From assembly GCA_945788595.1 (NCBI GenBank), contig CALZMS010000072.1:1-6000 (forward strand): a stretch of DNA of 6,000 nt, read 5' to 3'. This DNA comes from an uncultured Lachnospiraceae bacterium (GTDB lineage Bacteria > Bacillota > Clostridia > Lachnospirales > Lachnospiraceae). Both the position numbers and the translations under genes were made by a program. The first letter of the stretch is position 1; every line of letters starts with the position of its first letter. Positions 1 to 6,000 of the stretch are shown here, one piece after another. The notes below the pieces were generated by a model that made no database searches, was not told the DNA's origin, and was given only the letters and a program-made list of their open reading frames with translations.

Positions 1-618
1 ACGAACTACGAAATCCTTATAGGTGTAACCCTTCTGGAATTCTTCTACGATGATGTTCTCCCCGACTTCTTCGTCCTCCACATGCATTACTGCATTGTGA
101 TAATCCGGATTAAACTCGGCTCCCACTGCTTCGATAGGCTTAACGCCAAGTTCTTCAAGGGATGTGATCAGCTGCTTATAAACCTTATTCATACCATCCA
201 CGAAGGGATCCTCCAGCTGCTCCTCTGTTGCTGTGGCAAGTCCCCGCTCAAAGGAATCCACCACCGGAAGAAGCTTCTCTACGATCTCCTTGGCCCCGAT
301 GATATACATGCTGGCTTTTTCTTTGTCCGTCCGTTTGCGGTAATTGTCAAATTCCGCCATCTGACGTCTCAGCTGATCTGTCAGCTCCTCGATCTTCTCA
401 TCCTTTTTATCTTTCTTCTTGGAAAAGAGTTTTTTCTTTTCCTTCGGAGTATCTGCTGTTTCGGAATCTGCAGATTCCTCTGCTGTTTCTTCTGCGGCAG
501 ATGCCTCTGTATCCGGCTCTGTCTGAACCTCCTGTGCGGCTTCGTTCTGCTCTGCTGTTTCTTCAACAGTACCGGCAGTTTCGTTCACCGTCTCTTCTTT
601 TTTGATTTCTTCTGTCAT
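1..618 (-). CDS. grpE: GrpE, DnaK nucleotide exchange factor (3' end cut by window edge)
   Basis: GrpE is the cytoplasmic co-chaperone that makes DnaK release ADP and so drives the DnaK-DnaJ folding cycle. The 206 visible codons are open to the first base of the window. The C-terminal beta-domain signature is plain: FNPDYHNAVMHVEDEEVGEN at about residues 169-188, then FQKGYTYKDFVVR at 194-206. Most GrpE proteins end some 10-20 residues after this point, so only a short tail is missing. Residues 76-120 (EELTDQLRRQMAEFDNYRKRT and onward) are the long dimerising helix. Residues 1-56 form an acidic, Glu/Ala/Thr-rich, probably disordered tail, followed by a very basic lysine patch at 59-75. The start is the ATG at 618, with AAAGGTGG about 6 nt upstream. 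It begins 35 bp after the hrcA stop, as expected for an hrcA-grpE-dnaK-dnaJ operon driven from the CIRCE-controlled promoter ahead of hrcA. Confidence 0.96.
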   Translation of the reverse strand, partial: MTEEIKKEETVNETAGTVEETAEQNEAAQEVQTEPDTEASAAEETAEESADSETADTPKEKKKLFSKKKDKKDEKIEELTDQLRRQMAEFDNYRKRTDKEKASMYIIGAKEIVEKLLPVVDSFERGLATATEEQLEDPFVDGMNKVYKQLITSLEELGVKPIEAVGAEFNPDYHNAVMHVEDEEVGENIIVEEFQKGYTYKDFVVR

Positions 619-653
619 AGCCTACCACCTTTCCGGTTATCTATTCTACGGAC

Positions 654-1694
654 TTACGTATCTCCTTCTTTGAAAATACTGTCCAGTTGCTTTTTCAGCA
701 CTTTAAGATTATCTACAACATTTTCATAATCCATACGTTTCGGTCCGATAATACCGATCGTACCTTTCATGCCCTTGCCCAAATCGTAGGTGGCGGTAAC
801 CACCGAACAATCCTTCATGCTCTGCATCTCTGTCTTGCCACCGATGTAGACCTGAATACCAGTTCCGGGATCCCCTTCCTCCTGCTCCTCACGAAGCATA
901 TGCACCAGAGAATCCTTTTCTTCCAGCGCCGAAATCAGCTCACTGGCTTTATCCGGATCGGCAAGCTCTGGATATTTGAAAATGTTCGTTGCACCGCTTG
1001 TGTATACCGGCACCTCATCTTCTTCCACAGATATGGCATCTGCCACAGCATCTACCACCTGCGAAACGACACCACTGTGGATTCCTGCCTCTTCCTTAAG
1101 CTTGGTAATCAGTCCAAGGCTAATCTCCTCAATGGTCAACCCGTTTAAACGGGTATTCAGAAGCAGATTCAGGCGAAGCACCTGATCCTCATCCATGGTT
1201 TCATCCAGATCAATAATCTGATTTCTGACGATGTTACCGTCGCTGACGATAACGGCCAGAAGCTGCATCTCATGTACTCTGGACAACTGGATGAATTTCA
1301 GCTTTGTGTTATGCAGGCTCGGTCCGGTGATCATCGTGGCGTAATTGGTATTAGATGCCAGCACCTTGACGATCTGCTTGAGCATCTTCTCCATCTGATC
1401 CGTCTTGCGGATCATCATTTCCTTAATCTCCGATACCTCCTGATCCTTCGAGCGGATGATCTCATCCACATAGAGGCGATACCCTTTATCCGAAGGAATA
1501 CGGCCTGCGGAAGTATGGGGCTGTACGATGTATCCCATCTCCTCCAGATCTGCCATCTCATTTCGGATCGTTGCCGAACTAAGATTCAGATCGGTGTACT
1601 TGGATATCGTACGGGAGCCAACCGGTTCTCCGGTCTCCAGATAGGTTCGAATGATCGCATCCAGGATTTTCTGTTTTCTCTCACTCAGTTCCAT
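654..1694 (-). CDS. hrcA: HrcA, heat-inducible transcription repressor
   Basis: HrcA binds the CIRCE operator and represses class I heat-shock genes; in the family its active state depends on GroEL. At 346 residues it is the usual length. Residues 1-75 form the winged helix-turn-helix: ERKQKILDAIIRTYLETGEPVGSR at the start, LNLSSATIRNEMADLEEMGY at 37-56 as the recognition region, then the wing with SAGRIPSDKGYR at 62-73. The GAF-like and inserted dimerisation regions follow, and the conserved C-terminal motif GTIGIIGPKRMDY is at 311-323. The start is the ATG at 1694, preceded by AGGAGG with a 7-nt spacer. It is first in its operon, with grpE 35 bp downstream, and a perfect CIRCE lies 25 bp upstream of its start codon, so autorepression is very likely. 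The gene is intact and nothing in it looks odd. Confidence 0.97.
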   Translation of the reverse strand: MELSERKQKILDAIIRTYLETGEPVGSRTISKYTDLNLSSATIRNEMADLEEMGYIVQPHTSAGRIPSDKGYRLYVDEIIRSKDQEVSEIKEMMIRKTDQMEKMLKQIVKVLASNTNYATMITGPSLHNTKLKFIQLSRVHEMQLLAVIVSDGNIVRNQIIDLDETMDEDQVLRLNLLLNTRLNGLTIEEISLGLITKLKEEAGIHSGVVSQVVDAVADAISVEEDEVPVYTSGATNIFKYPELADPDKASELISALEEKDSLVHMLREEQEEGDPGTGIQVYIGGKTEMQSMKDCSVVTATYDLGKGMKGTIGIIGPKRMDYENVVDNLKVLKKQLDSIFKEGDT

Positions 1695-1719
1695 ATCTTT
1701 TCCTCCTCTCGCCGGTTTT

Positions 1720-1750
1720 TGTTAGCACTCATTTGATTGGAGTGCTAACA
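1720..1750 (-). promoter_or_regulatory. CIRCE operator (HrcA binding site)
   Basis: This is a perfect match to the CIRCE consensus, TTAGCACTC-N9-GAGTGCTAA, with the core at 1722-1748. The inverted arms extend without mismatch to 11 bp each (1720-1730 and 1740-1750), slightly beyond the 9-bp consensus. It lies between the promoter and the hrcA ribosome binding site. It begins about 3-4 bp after the expected transcription start and so also forms the 5' leader of the mRNA. Binding by HrcA here should block transcription of hrcA-grpE and the downstream chaperone genes until heat or misfolded protein inactivates the repressor. Confidence 0.97.
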
Positions 1751-1759
1751 TCTAGGTAT

Positions 1760-1788
1760 AAAATAGCACCACGATAGAGCAATGTCAA
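1760..1788 (-). promoter_or_regulatory. Sigma-A promoter of the hrcA-grpE operon
   Basis: On the minus strand there is a consensus -35 box TTGACA at 1788-1783, a 17-bp spacer, and a -10 box TATTTT (4 of 6) at 1765-1760. The three bases before the -10 are TGC, an extended -10 motif that would compensate for the weak hexamer. Upstream of the -35, about 1790-1825, the DNA is very A/T-rich with A and T runs, which could act as an UP element. Transcription should start near 1753, just ahead of CIRCE, the usual arrangement for an HrcA-controlled vegetative promoter. The -35 and spacing are clear; the start point is inferred. Confidence 0.85.
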
Positions 1789-2033
1789 GCAAATTACAGA
1801 AAGAATTTAAAAAAATGTGTTTTTTCTTTCAGACGCTACCAGATCATTTATTGATTCGAATACAAAGATCCTGGGTAGAGCTATCCACACAGGATCTGTT
1901 TAATTCATTTATACTTATCTATGAAGGCACTGAACATTTACTTTTTCTTCTATATATAATCAAAGTGACATATTACCAACACTTATCCGTACGACTTAAA
2001 GCCGGGATGAATGCAATCGTTCTAATAATTACA
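1789..2033. other. AT-rich uvrB-hrcA intergenic region
   Basis: This gap between the uvrB stop and the hrcA promoter has no convincing gene on either strand. It contains the candidate terminator at 1866-1897 and an A6-TGTG-T6 inverted repeat at 1810-1825 near the hrcA promoter. It also holds a promoter-like minus-strand pair: TTGGTA at 1979-1974, a 17-bp spacer, and TATATA at 1956-1951. A transcript from the latter would start near 1944 and run into the hairpin, so it could be a distal hrcA promoter, a short RNA, or chance in AT-rich DNA. Open reading on the plus strand here has no ribosome binding site and continues as antisense to uvrB, so it is not called. Confidence 0.5.
1866..1897 (-). 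terminator. Candidate intrinsic terminator after uvrB (weak)
   Basis: An inverted repeat with perfect 8-bp arms, AGATCCTG and CAGGATCT, encloses 16 nt that can add a GG/CC extension. On the minus strand the stem is followed by TTTGTATT, only partly U-rich. It lies about 137 bp past the uvrB stop and about 78 bp before the hrcA promoter, a sensible place to end the uvrB transcript. The long distance from uvrB and the broken U-tract keep confidence moderate. The plus-strand side, GTTTAATTC, is no better. Confidence 0.4.
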
Positions 2034-4022
2034 TCAATCTTCTCTGTCATCCAGCGCCTTCTTCAGCTCAATCATCTTGTCACGCAGCTCTGCCGCTGCC
2101 TCGAAATTGAGATCTGCTGCTGCCCGCATCATCTGCTTCTGTACATCACCGATGAGCTTTTTCAGCTCCTTAGAATCCATAGACTCCGGATCTTTCGCCA
2201 GCTTTTTCTCGGTCTTTGCCACTTCTTTGGAGATGCTGATCAGTTCACGCACCGCCTTTTTGATGGTGGTCGGTGTAATACCGTGCTCCTCATTGTATGC
2301 CTGCTGCAGTTTACGACGCCGCTCGGTCTCATCGATAGCCGCACGCATGGAATCGGTGATCGTATCCGCATACATGATCACATGCCCCTGGGCATTTCGG
2401 GCAGCACGACCGATGGTCTGAATCAGAGATGTCTCCGAACGCAGGAATCCCTCTTTATCCGCATCCAGAATAACCACCAGGGAAATCTCCGGAATATCCA
2501 GACCTTCTCGCAAAAGGTTGATACCCACTAGAACGTCAAACACATCCAGACGCATATCCCGGATGATCTCAGCACGTTCTAAAGTGTCGATATCCGAATG
2601 CAAATAGCGCACTCTGATGCCGACTTCTTTCATGTAGTCCGTAAGATCCTCTGCCATCCGCTTTGTCAGCGTAGTCACCAGTACTTTATTATGCTGCTTT
2701 GTCTCCTTCTGGATTTCCCCGATCAGATCATCGATCTGTCCCTGTACCGGACGAACTGAGATCTCCGGATCCAGAAGACCTGTGGGACGAAGCAGCTGTT
2801 CTGCCCGCAGGAATTCATGATCTGCCTCATAGTCACCGGGTGTAGCGGATACAAACAACATCTGGTCGATGCGCTGCTCAAATTCCTCAAAATTCAGCGG
2901 ACGGTTATCCAGAGCTGATGGCAAACGGAAACCGTACTCCACCAGTGTACGCTTTCTGGACTGGTCACCGGCATACATACCTCTGACCTGGGGCAATGTG
3001 ATATGGGACTCGTCCACAATGATCAGAAAATCATCCTTAAAATAGTCAATCAGCGTATAGGGCGGTTCTCCTGCCTCCAGTCCGGAAAAATATCGAGAAT
3101 AATTCTCGATACCAGAACAAAAACCTGTTTCTTTGAGCATCTCCATATCAAAATTAGTGCGTTCCCAGATTCGTTGCGCCTCCAGAAGCTTATCCTCACT
3201 TTTAAAATAGCGCACCTGAGCATCCAGCTCTTCCTCGATCTCCTGAGCTGCCTTTTTGATTTTCTCCGGAGCCACCACATAGTGGGATGCCGGAAAAATC
3301 GCGGCATGTTTCAGTTCACTGACCGCTTCTGTGGTCAGTACATCCCTCTCCGTGATCCGGTCGACCTCATCTCCGAAAAACTCAATGCGGATAAAGGTAT
3401 CCGAAAAATCTGCTGGAAATACATCCAGCACATCCCCGTGCACCCGGAAAGTACCGCGGTGAAAATCCAGGTCATTGCGGTCATACTGGATATCGATCAG
3501 CTCTCTTACCACCTCATCTCTGTCCTTTTCCATACCCGGACGAAGAGAAATGATCATATTCTGGTAATCATCGGGACTTCCGATGCCGTAAATACAGGAC
3601 ACACTGGATACAATGATCACATCCCGCCGCTCACTCAAAGCTGCCGTGGCTGAGAGGCGAAGTTTATCGATCTCATCATTGATGGCTGAATCCTTGGCAA
3701 TGTAGGTATCCGTAGATGGGACGTACGCTTCAGGCTGATAGTAATCGTAGTAGCTTACAAAATACTCTACTGCATTCTCCGGGAAGAACTCCTTGAATTC
3801 GCCGTAGAGCTGGGCAGCCAGCGTCTTATTATGGGCCAGGATCAGCGTAGGCTTATTCAGCTGGGCAATAACATTGGCCATAGTAAATGTCTTGCCTGAT
3901 CCAGTAACACCCAGCAGTGTCTGAAACTGATTGCCCTCTTTGAATCCCTGCACCAGTTTTTCGATAGCCCGGGGCTGATCACCGGTGGGGGCATATTCAG
4001 AATGTAATATAAATTTATCCAT
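2034..4022 (-). CDS. uvrB: UvrB, excinuclease ABC subunit B
   Basis: UvrB is the DNA-damage-verifying helicase of nucleotide excision repair. It is loaded on DNA by UvrA, then binds UvrC, which cuts on both sides of the lesion. From the chosen start the protein is 662 residues, the normal length. Seen in order: the opening [20 protein letters not shown]; Walker A GVTGSGKT at 38-45; the tyrosine-rich beta-hairpin that clamps the strand ([17 protein letters not shown], 91-107); the DESH box at 337-340; VSATPGDYE at 391-399; and helicase motif [11 protein letters not shown] at 535-543. The C-terminal UVR domain at about 616-655 ([32 protein letters not shown]) is the UvrC contact. All key residues are present. 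It lies 80 bp after degV. I see no LexA-type SOS box (GAAC-N4-GTTC) upstream. uvrA, often adjacent, is not in this window. Confidence 0.98.
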   Translation of the reverse strand: MDKFILHSEYAPTGDQPRAIEKLVQGFKEGNQFQTLLGVTGSGKTFTMANVIAQLNKPTLILAHNKTLAAQLYGEFKEFFPENAVEYFVSYYDYYQPEAYVPSTDTYIAKDSAINDEIDKLRLSATAALSERRDVIIVSSVSCIYGIGSPDDYQNMIISLRPGMEKDRDEVVRELIDIQYDRNDLDFHRGTFRVHGDVLDVFPADFSDTFIRIEFFGDEVDRITERDVLTTEAVSELKHAAIFPASHYVVAPEKIKKAAQEIEEELDAQVRYFKSEDKLLEAQRIWERTNFDMEMLKETGFCSGIENYSRYFSGLEAGEPPYTLIDYFKDDFLIIVDESHITLPQVRGMYAGDQSRKRTLVEYGFRLPSALDNRPLNFEEFEQRIDQMLFVSATPGDYEADHEFLRAEQLLRPTGLLDPEISVRPVQGQIDDLIGEIQKETKQHNKVLVTTLTKRMAEDLTDYMKEVGIRVRYLHSDIDTLERAEIIRDMRLDVFDVLVGINLLREGLDIPEISLVVILDADKEGFLRSETSLIQTIGRAARNAQGHVIMYADTITDSMRAAIDETERRRKLQQAYNEEHGITPTTIKKAVRELISISKEVAKTEKKLAKDPESMDSKELKKLIGDVQKQMMRAAADLNFEAAAELRDKMIELKKALDDRED

Positions 4023-4027
4023 ATCTG

Positions 4028-4035
4028 CCTCCTTT
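4028..4035 (-). promoter_or_regulatory. uvrB ribosome binding site (fixes the start at 4022)
   Basis: AAAGGAGG, a near-perfect Shine-Dalgarno, sits 5 nt ahead of the ATG at 4022, whose product begins [10 protein letters not shown] like other UvrB proteins. The frame stays open upstream to a TTG at 4052, which would add ten residues. That extension would translate through the ribosome binding site itself and overlap the base of the upstream hairpin, so the ATG is preferred. Confidence 0.9.
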
Positions 4036-4050
4036 TCTCTGAAATCCATC

Positions 4051-4078
4051 AAGGCAGCTGGATGTTTCCAGCTGCCCT
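4051..4078 (-). repeat. Strong hairpin in the degV-uvrB gap (possible attenuator or terminator)
   Basis: The arms GGCAGCTGGA and TCCAGCTGCC (4053-4062 and 4067-4076) are perfect 10-bp complements around a 4-nt loop. On the minus strand the stem extends to 12 bp through a G-U and an A-U pair; the plus-strand version has an A-C mismatch there. This suggests it is selected to fold in the degV-uvrB transcript. It starts about 25 nt after the degV stop and ends about 28 nt before the uvrB start. The 3' flank, TTGATGGATTTC, lacks a proper U-tract, so it may be a partial terminator, an mRNA-stabilising 3' end for degV, or a processing site. The structure is certain; its function is inferred. Confidence 0.65.
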
Positions 4079-4102
4079 CAGTCTGTACTTTATAATAAAT
4101 TT

Positions 4103-4975
4103 CTAACGATACTCACCCATGAAAAACAGTGCCATGGTTCCCGGACCGGAATGGGCACCGATGGTGGCCCCCACATGATTAATCAATATCTCAGTTCCCG
4201 GATATCGTTTCAGCACCTCCTGTTTTAAAGTCTCTGCCTCGTCGGCGCAATCACCGTGGCTGATCATCATAATGGGATTTTTATCTTTATAGGAACCAAT
4301 GCGCTCATCCATCATATCGACCAGCTTAATAATGGAATGCTTACGTCCTCTGACCTTTGACAGATTGATCAAATGTCCCTCATTATCCACATGAAGCATT
4401 GGCTTAATATTGATCATAGTGCCGAGAATAGCGGTTGCCTTAGATACGCGGCCGCCACGATACAGATGGAACAGGTCATTTACAGTAAACACATGGCACA
4501 AATGAAGCTTATTTTCCTCAAGCCAGGAAGCCACTTCATCCATAGTCTTTCCTTCTTTTTTCATTCTGGCGGCATACCATACCAGCATACCCTCACCGAG
4601 AGATGCGCTTAATGTATCTACCACTACGATCTTTCTCTCTGGATATTTTTCCCTCAGCTCCTCTGCTGCCAGCCGGGCAGAATTGTAGCTTCCGCTCAGA
4701 CCCGAAGAAAAGGCAATATGCAGGATGTCCATCCCCTGCTTAAGATAAGGCTCCCACAATCCAGCTGCATCCTCAGCATTATACTGAGATGTGGTAGGCA
4801 TGGAACCATTTCTCATACGGTCATAGAACTCTGCCACCGGAAGCTCATTTTCCAGAGTGTACTGCTTATCCTCCAGAGTATAGGTCAGGAATAAAAAGTC
4901 GATGTCATTTTCTTTATAAAAACTGTATGGCAAATCCGCCGTGTTATCCGTCGTAATCTTATACATAGTATTCAT
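4103..4975 (-). CDS. DegV family protein (FakB-like fatty-acid-binding protein)
   Basis: DegV proteins bind a single fatty acid. The FakB members present it to the kinase FakA, giving acyl-phosphate for phospholipid synthesis. The 290 residues are the usual length and cover the whole fold. Recognisable blocks are the N-terminal [11 protein letters not shown] at 6-16; MPTTSQ at 59-64; [11 protein letters not shown] at 90-100; the [10 protein letters not shown] segment at 173-182; and IGAHSGPGT at 272-280. The Thr/Ser of the second and third blocks and the His of the last correspond to the carboxylate-binding residues of characterised FakB proteins. The start is the ATG at 4975, with AGGAGG 4 nt upstream; a second ATG at 4966 would be too far away. 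It has its own promoter upstream (5052-5024) and may be cotranscribed with uvrB 80 bp downstream. No FakA is present here, so the partner and the preferred fatty acid are unknown. Confidence 0.93.
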   Translation of the reverse strand: MNTMYKITTDNTADLPYSFYKENDIDFLFLTYTLEDKQYTLENELPVAEFYDRMRNGSMPTTSQYNAEDAAGLWEPYLKQGMDILHIAFSSGLSGSYNSARLAAEELREKYPERKIVVVDTLSASLGEGMLVWYAARMKKEGKTMDEVASWLEENKLHLCHVFTVNDLFHLYRGGRVSKATAILGTMINIKPMLHVDNEGHLINLSKVRGRKHSIIKLVDMMDERIGSYKDKNPIMMISHGDCADEAETLKQEVLKRYPGTEILINHVGATIGAHSGPGTMALFFMGEYR

Positions 4976-5023
4976 AGCTCCTCCTGTTTAAGGGTCTACC
5001 CCACATTACTTACATACATCCCG

Positions 5024-5052
5024 ATTATACACACTTTTCCAGAAAATGTATA
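5024..5052 (-). promoter_or_regulatory. Probable sigma-A promoter for degV (and perhaps uvrB)
   Basis: On the minus strand a consensus -10 TATAAT lies at 5029-5024, 17 bp after a -35-like TATACA at 5052-5047 (4 of 6 matches). The expected start, near 5017, leaves a leader of roughly 40 nt before the degV ATG at 4975. The promoter lies downstream of the terminator that closes the ABC transporter gene, so degV looks like the start of a new transcription unit. Confidence 0.65.
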
Positions 5053-5112
5053 TTCCTAATCCCACAGAAAGTGTCCAAAAGACCATCTCCCAATCAAGAA
5101 AAGGAGATAACA

Positions 5113-5130
5113 TTTGACAAAAGAGTCAAA
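5113..5130. repeat. Palindrome TTTGAC-N6-GTCAAA upstream of the degV promoter
   Basis: This is a perfect 6-bp inverted repeat with a 6-bp A-rich centre, lying about 60 bp upstream of the degV -35 and just past the ABC-gene terminator. Its size and symmetry fit a dimeric regulator's site, but I do not recognise it as a known operator. Short palindromes also arise by chance in AT-rich gaps. A looser ATCTCC/GGAGAT pair (5085-5090, 5103-5108) lies next to it. Confidence 0.3.
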
Positions 5131-5139
5131 ATAGTTGTT

Positions 5140-5171
5140 AAAAAGCGGCCAGAGGACTATCCCCTGGCCGC
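5140..5171 (-). terminator. Intrinsic terminator of the ABC transporter operon
   Basis: On the minus strand GCGGCCAG and CTGGCCGC form a GC-rich stem that extends inward through a G-U, two G-C and an A-U pair to 12 bp with a 3-nt loop. It is followed directly by TTTTT (5144-5140). It begins 20 nt after the ABC ATPase stop codon. The inner G-U pair exists only in the minus-strand RNA, in line with transcription in that direction. A T-rich run on the other side (5172-5191) could allow some termination of plus-strand transcripts too. Confidence 0.92.
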
Positions 5172-5191
5172 ATAAATTCTTATTAATTTTT

Positions 5192-5986
5192 TTATGCAAG
5201 AATCGCCTTATCGTTAGCAAACTCTTCACCGGACACAACCTCAAACTGATGCATCAGATCAGCTACAGTCAGCTTCTGTTTCTCCTCACCGGAGATATCC
5301 AAAATAACTCTGCCGTCGTGCATCATGATCAGGCGGTTGCCGTGCTTGATGGCGTCCTTCATATTATGGGTAACCATCAGGGCAGTCAGATGATGCTCGG
5401 CAATGATCTGATCCGTAACCTTCAGCACCTTCTGGGCTGTCTTGGGATCCAGCGCTGCCGTATGCTCATCCAGAAGCAGAAGCTTCGGCTTCTGCAGGGT
5501 GGCCATCAGAAGAGTCAGAGCCTGTCTCTGTCCGCCGGACAGGAGACCTACCTTACTGGTCAGACGGTCCTCCAGACCGAGATCCAGGATTTTTAACATC
5601 TCCCGGTACTCGTCCTTTTCCCTGGCGGTAATACCCCAGCCAAGGGTACGGCGTTTTCCGCGGCGGGCTGCCATGGCCAGATTCTCCTGAATCTCCATGG
5701 TGGCTGCAGTTCCCGTCATGGGATCCTGGAATACACGTCCAAGATAAGCAGCTCTTTTGAATTCCGGCTCACCGGTAATATTGATACCGTCTACCAGGAT
5801 CGCGCCCTCATCGATGGGCCATACACCGGCCACCGCATTCAGTGTGGTAGATTTACCGGCACCGTTGCCGCCGATAATGGTACAGAAGTCACCGTCATTT
5901 AAATGAAGATTAACGCCATTTAAGGCTTTTTTCTCATTTATCGTTCCTGCATTAAAGGTTTTGTGTACATTGATGATATCCAGCAT
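5192..5986 (-). CDS. ABC transporter ATP-binding protein, COG1101 type (likely amino-acid or related uptake)
   Basis: This is the cytoplasmic ATPase that powers an import system. All nucleotide-binding motifs are present in 264 residues: Walker A GGNGAGKST at 39-47, Q-loop Gln87 (VFQDP), signature LSGGQ at 149-153, Walker B LLLLDEH at 169-175, D-loop ALD at 178-180 and the H-loop His207 (VTHNM). The sequence style, including FNAGTINEKKALNG near the N-terminus, DEHTAALDPKT after Walker B and the C-terminal SGEEFAND, matches the ATPase family paired with COG2984 binding proteins and COG4120 permeases. Some members have been linked to tryptophan or tyrosine uptake; the substrate here cannot be told from the ATPase. 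The ATG at 5986 follows GGAGGAGAAG near the window edge. A terminator 20 nt after the stop marks it as the last gene of its operon, so the permease and binding-protein genes should lie beyond position 6000. Confidence 0.93.
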   Translation of the reverse strand: MLDIINVHKTFNAGTINEKKALNGVNLHLNDGDFCTIIGGNGAGKSTTLNAVAGVWPIDEGAILVDGINITGEPEFKRAAYLGRVFQDPMTGTAATMEIQENLAMAARRGKRRTLGWGITAREKDEYREMLKILDLGLEDRLTSKVGLLSGGQRQALTLLMATLQKPKLLLLDEHTAALDPKTAQKVLKVTDQIIAEHHLTALMVTHNMKDAIKHGNRLIMMHDGRVILDISGEEKQKLTVADLMHQFEVVSGEEFANDKAILA

Positions 5987-6000
5987 ACTACTTCTCCTCC

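Noticed and set aside
82..729. Plus-strand open frame of 215 codons rich in Cys, Phe and Leu
   Set aside because: It is the reverse complement of the acidic and lysine-rich codons of grpE; the apparent hydrophobicity comes from GAA/AAG codons read backwards. The grpE frame on the other strand is unmistakable.
1782..2531. Plus-strand open frame of 249 codons starting in the uvrB-hrcA gap
   Set aside because: It has no ribosome binding site, most of it is antisense to uvrB, and the product has no recognisable domain. It is a coding shadow.
3003..3653. Plus-strand open frame of 216 codons inside uvrB
   Set aside because: It is fully antisense to the conserved UvrB coding sequence and has no initiation signal.
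4023..4052. Upstream TTG start for uvrB adding ten residues
   Set aside because: The extension covers the Shine-Dalgarno at 4028-4035 and is not typical of UvrB N-termini. The ATG at 4022 has ideal spacing.
4081..4102. TATAAT-like and TATTAT-like hexamers just after degV as a uvrB promoter
   Set aside because: No acceptable -35 lies at the right distance on the minus strand, and AT-rich sequence after a stop codon gives such hexamers readily.
5056..5244. Minus-strand open frame of 62 codons spanning the ABC-gene terminator
   Set aside because: It overlaps the end of the ABC ATPase in another frame, runs through a strong terminator, lacks a good ribosome binding site and resembles nothing.

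Overview
The window looks like ordinary chromosomal backbone of a low-to-mid GC Gram-positive anaerobe of the class Clostridia. A Lachnospiraceae-like gut bacterium is my best guess. This rests on the gene families, the strong AGGAGG-type ribosome binding sites, the CIRCE/HrcA heat-shock control and the general look of the proteins; no 16S or other taxonomic marker is present. All five recognisable genes lie on the minus strand, so the window reads from position 6000 down to 1.

Layout in transcription order. (1) 5986-5192 is an ABC transporter ATPase of the COG1101 type, probably the last gene of a substrate-binding protein/permease/ATPase operon that starts outside the window. It ends at a strong intrinsic terminator (5171-5140). 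(2) A 216-bp gap follows, holding a small palindrome and a good sigma-A promoter. (3) 4975-4103 is a DegV-family (FakB-like) fatty-acid-binding protein. (4) An 80-bp gap carries a strong hairpin, and then 4022-2034 is uvrB, the damage-recognition helicase of nucleotide excision repair. (5) A 283-bp AT-rich gap holds a candidate terminator and then a clear promoter overlapping the start of a perfect CIRCE operator. (6) 1694-654 is hrcA, and 35 bp later (7) 618 to beyond position 1 is grpE, cut off by the window edge a few residues before its natural end. dnaK and dnaJ probably follow outside the window.

Functionally there are three separate units: nutrient import, membrane lipid/DNA repair (degV, uvrB), and an autoregulated heat-shock operon in which HrcA represses its own promoter through CIRCE. 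I found no mobile element, CRISPR array, tRNA, rRNA or novel system. The second-look items are non-coding: the strand-asymmetric hairpin just ahead of uvrB, the palindrome upstream of degV, and the uvrB-hrcA gap. All are of modest interest.
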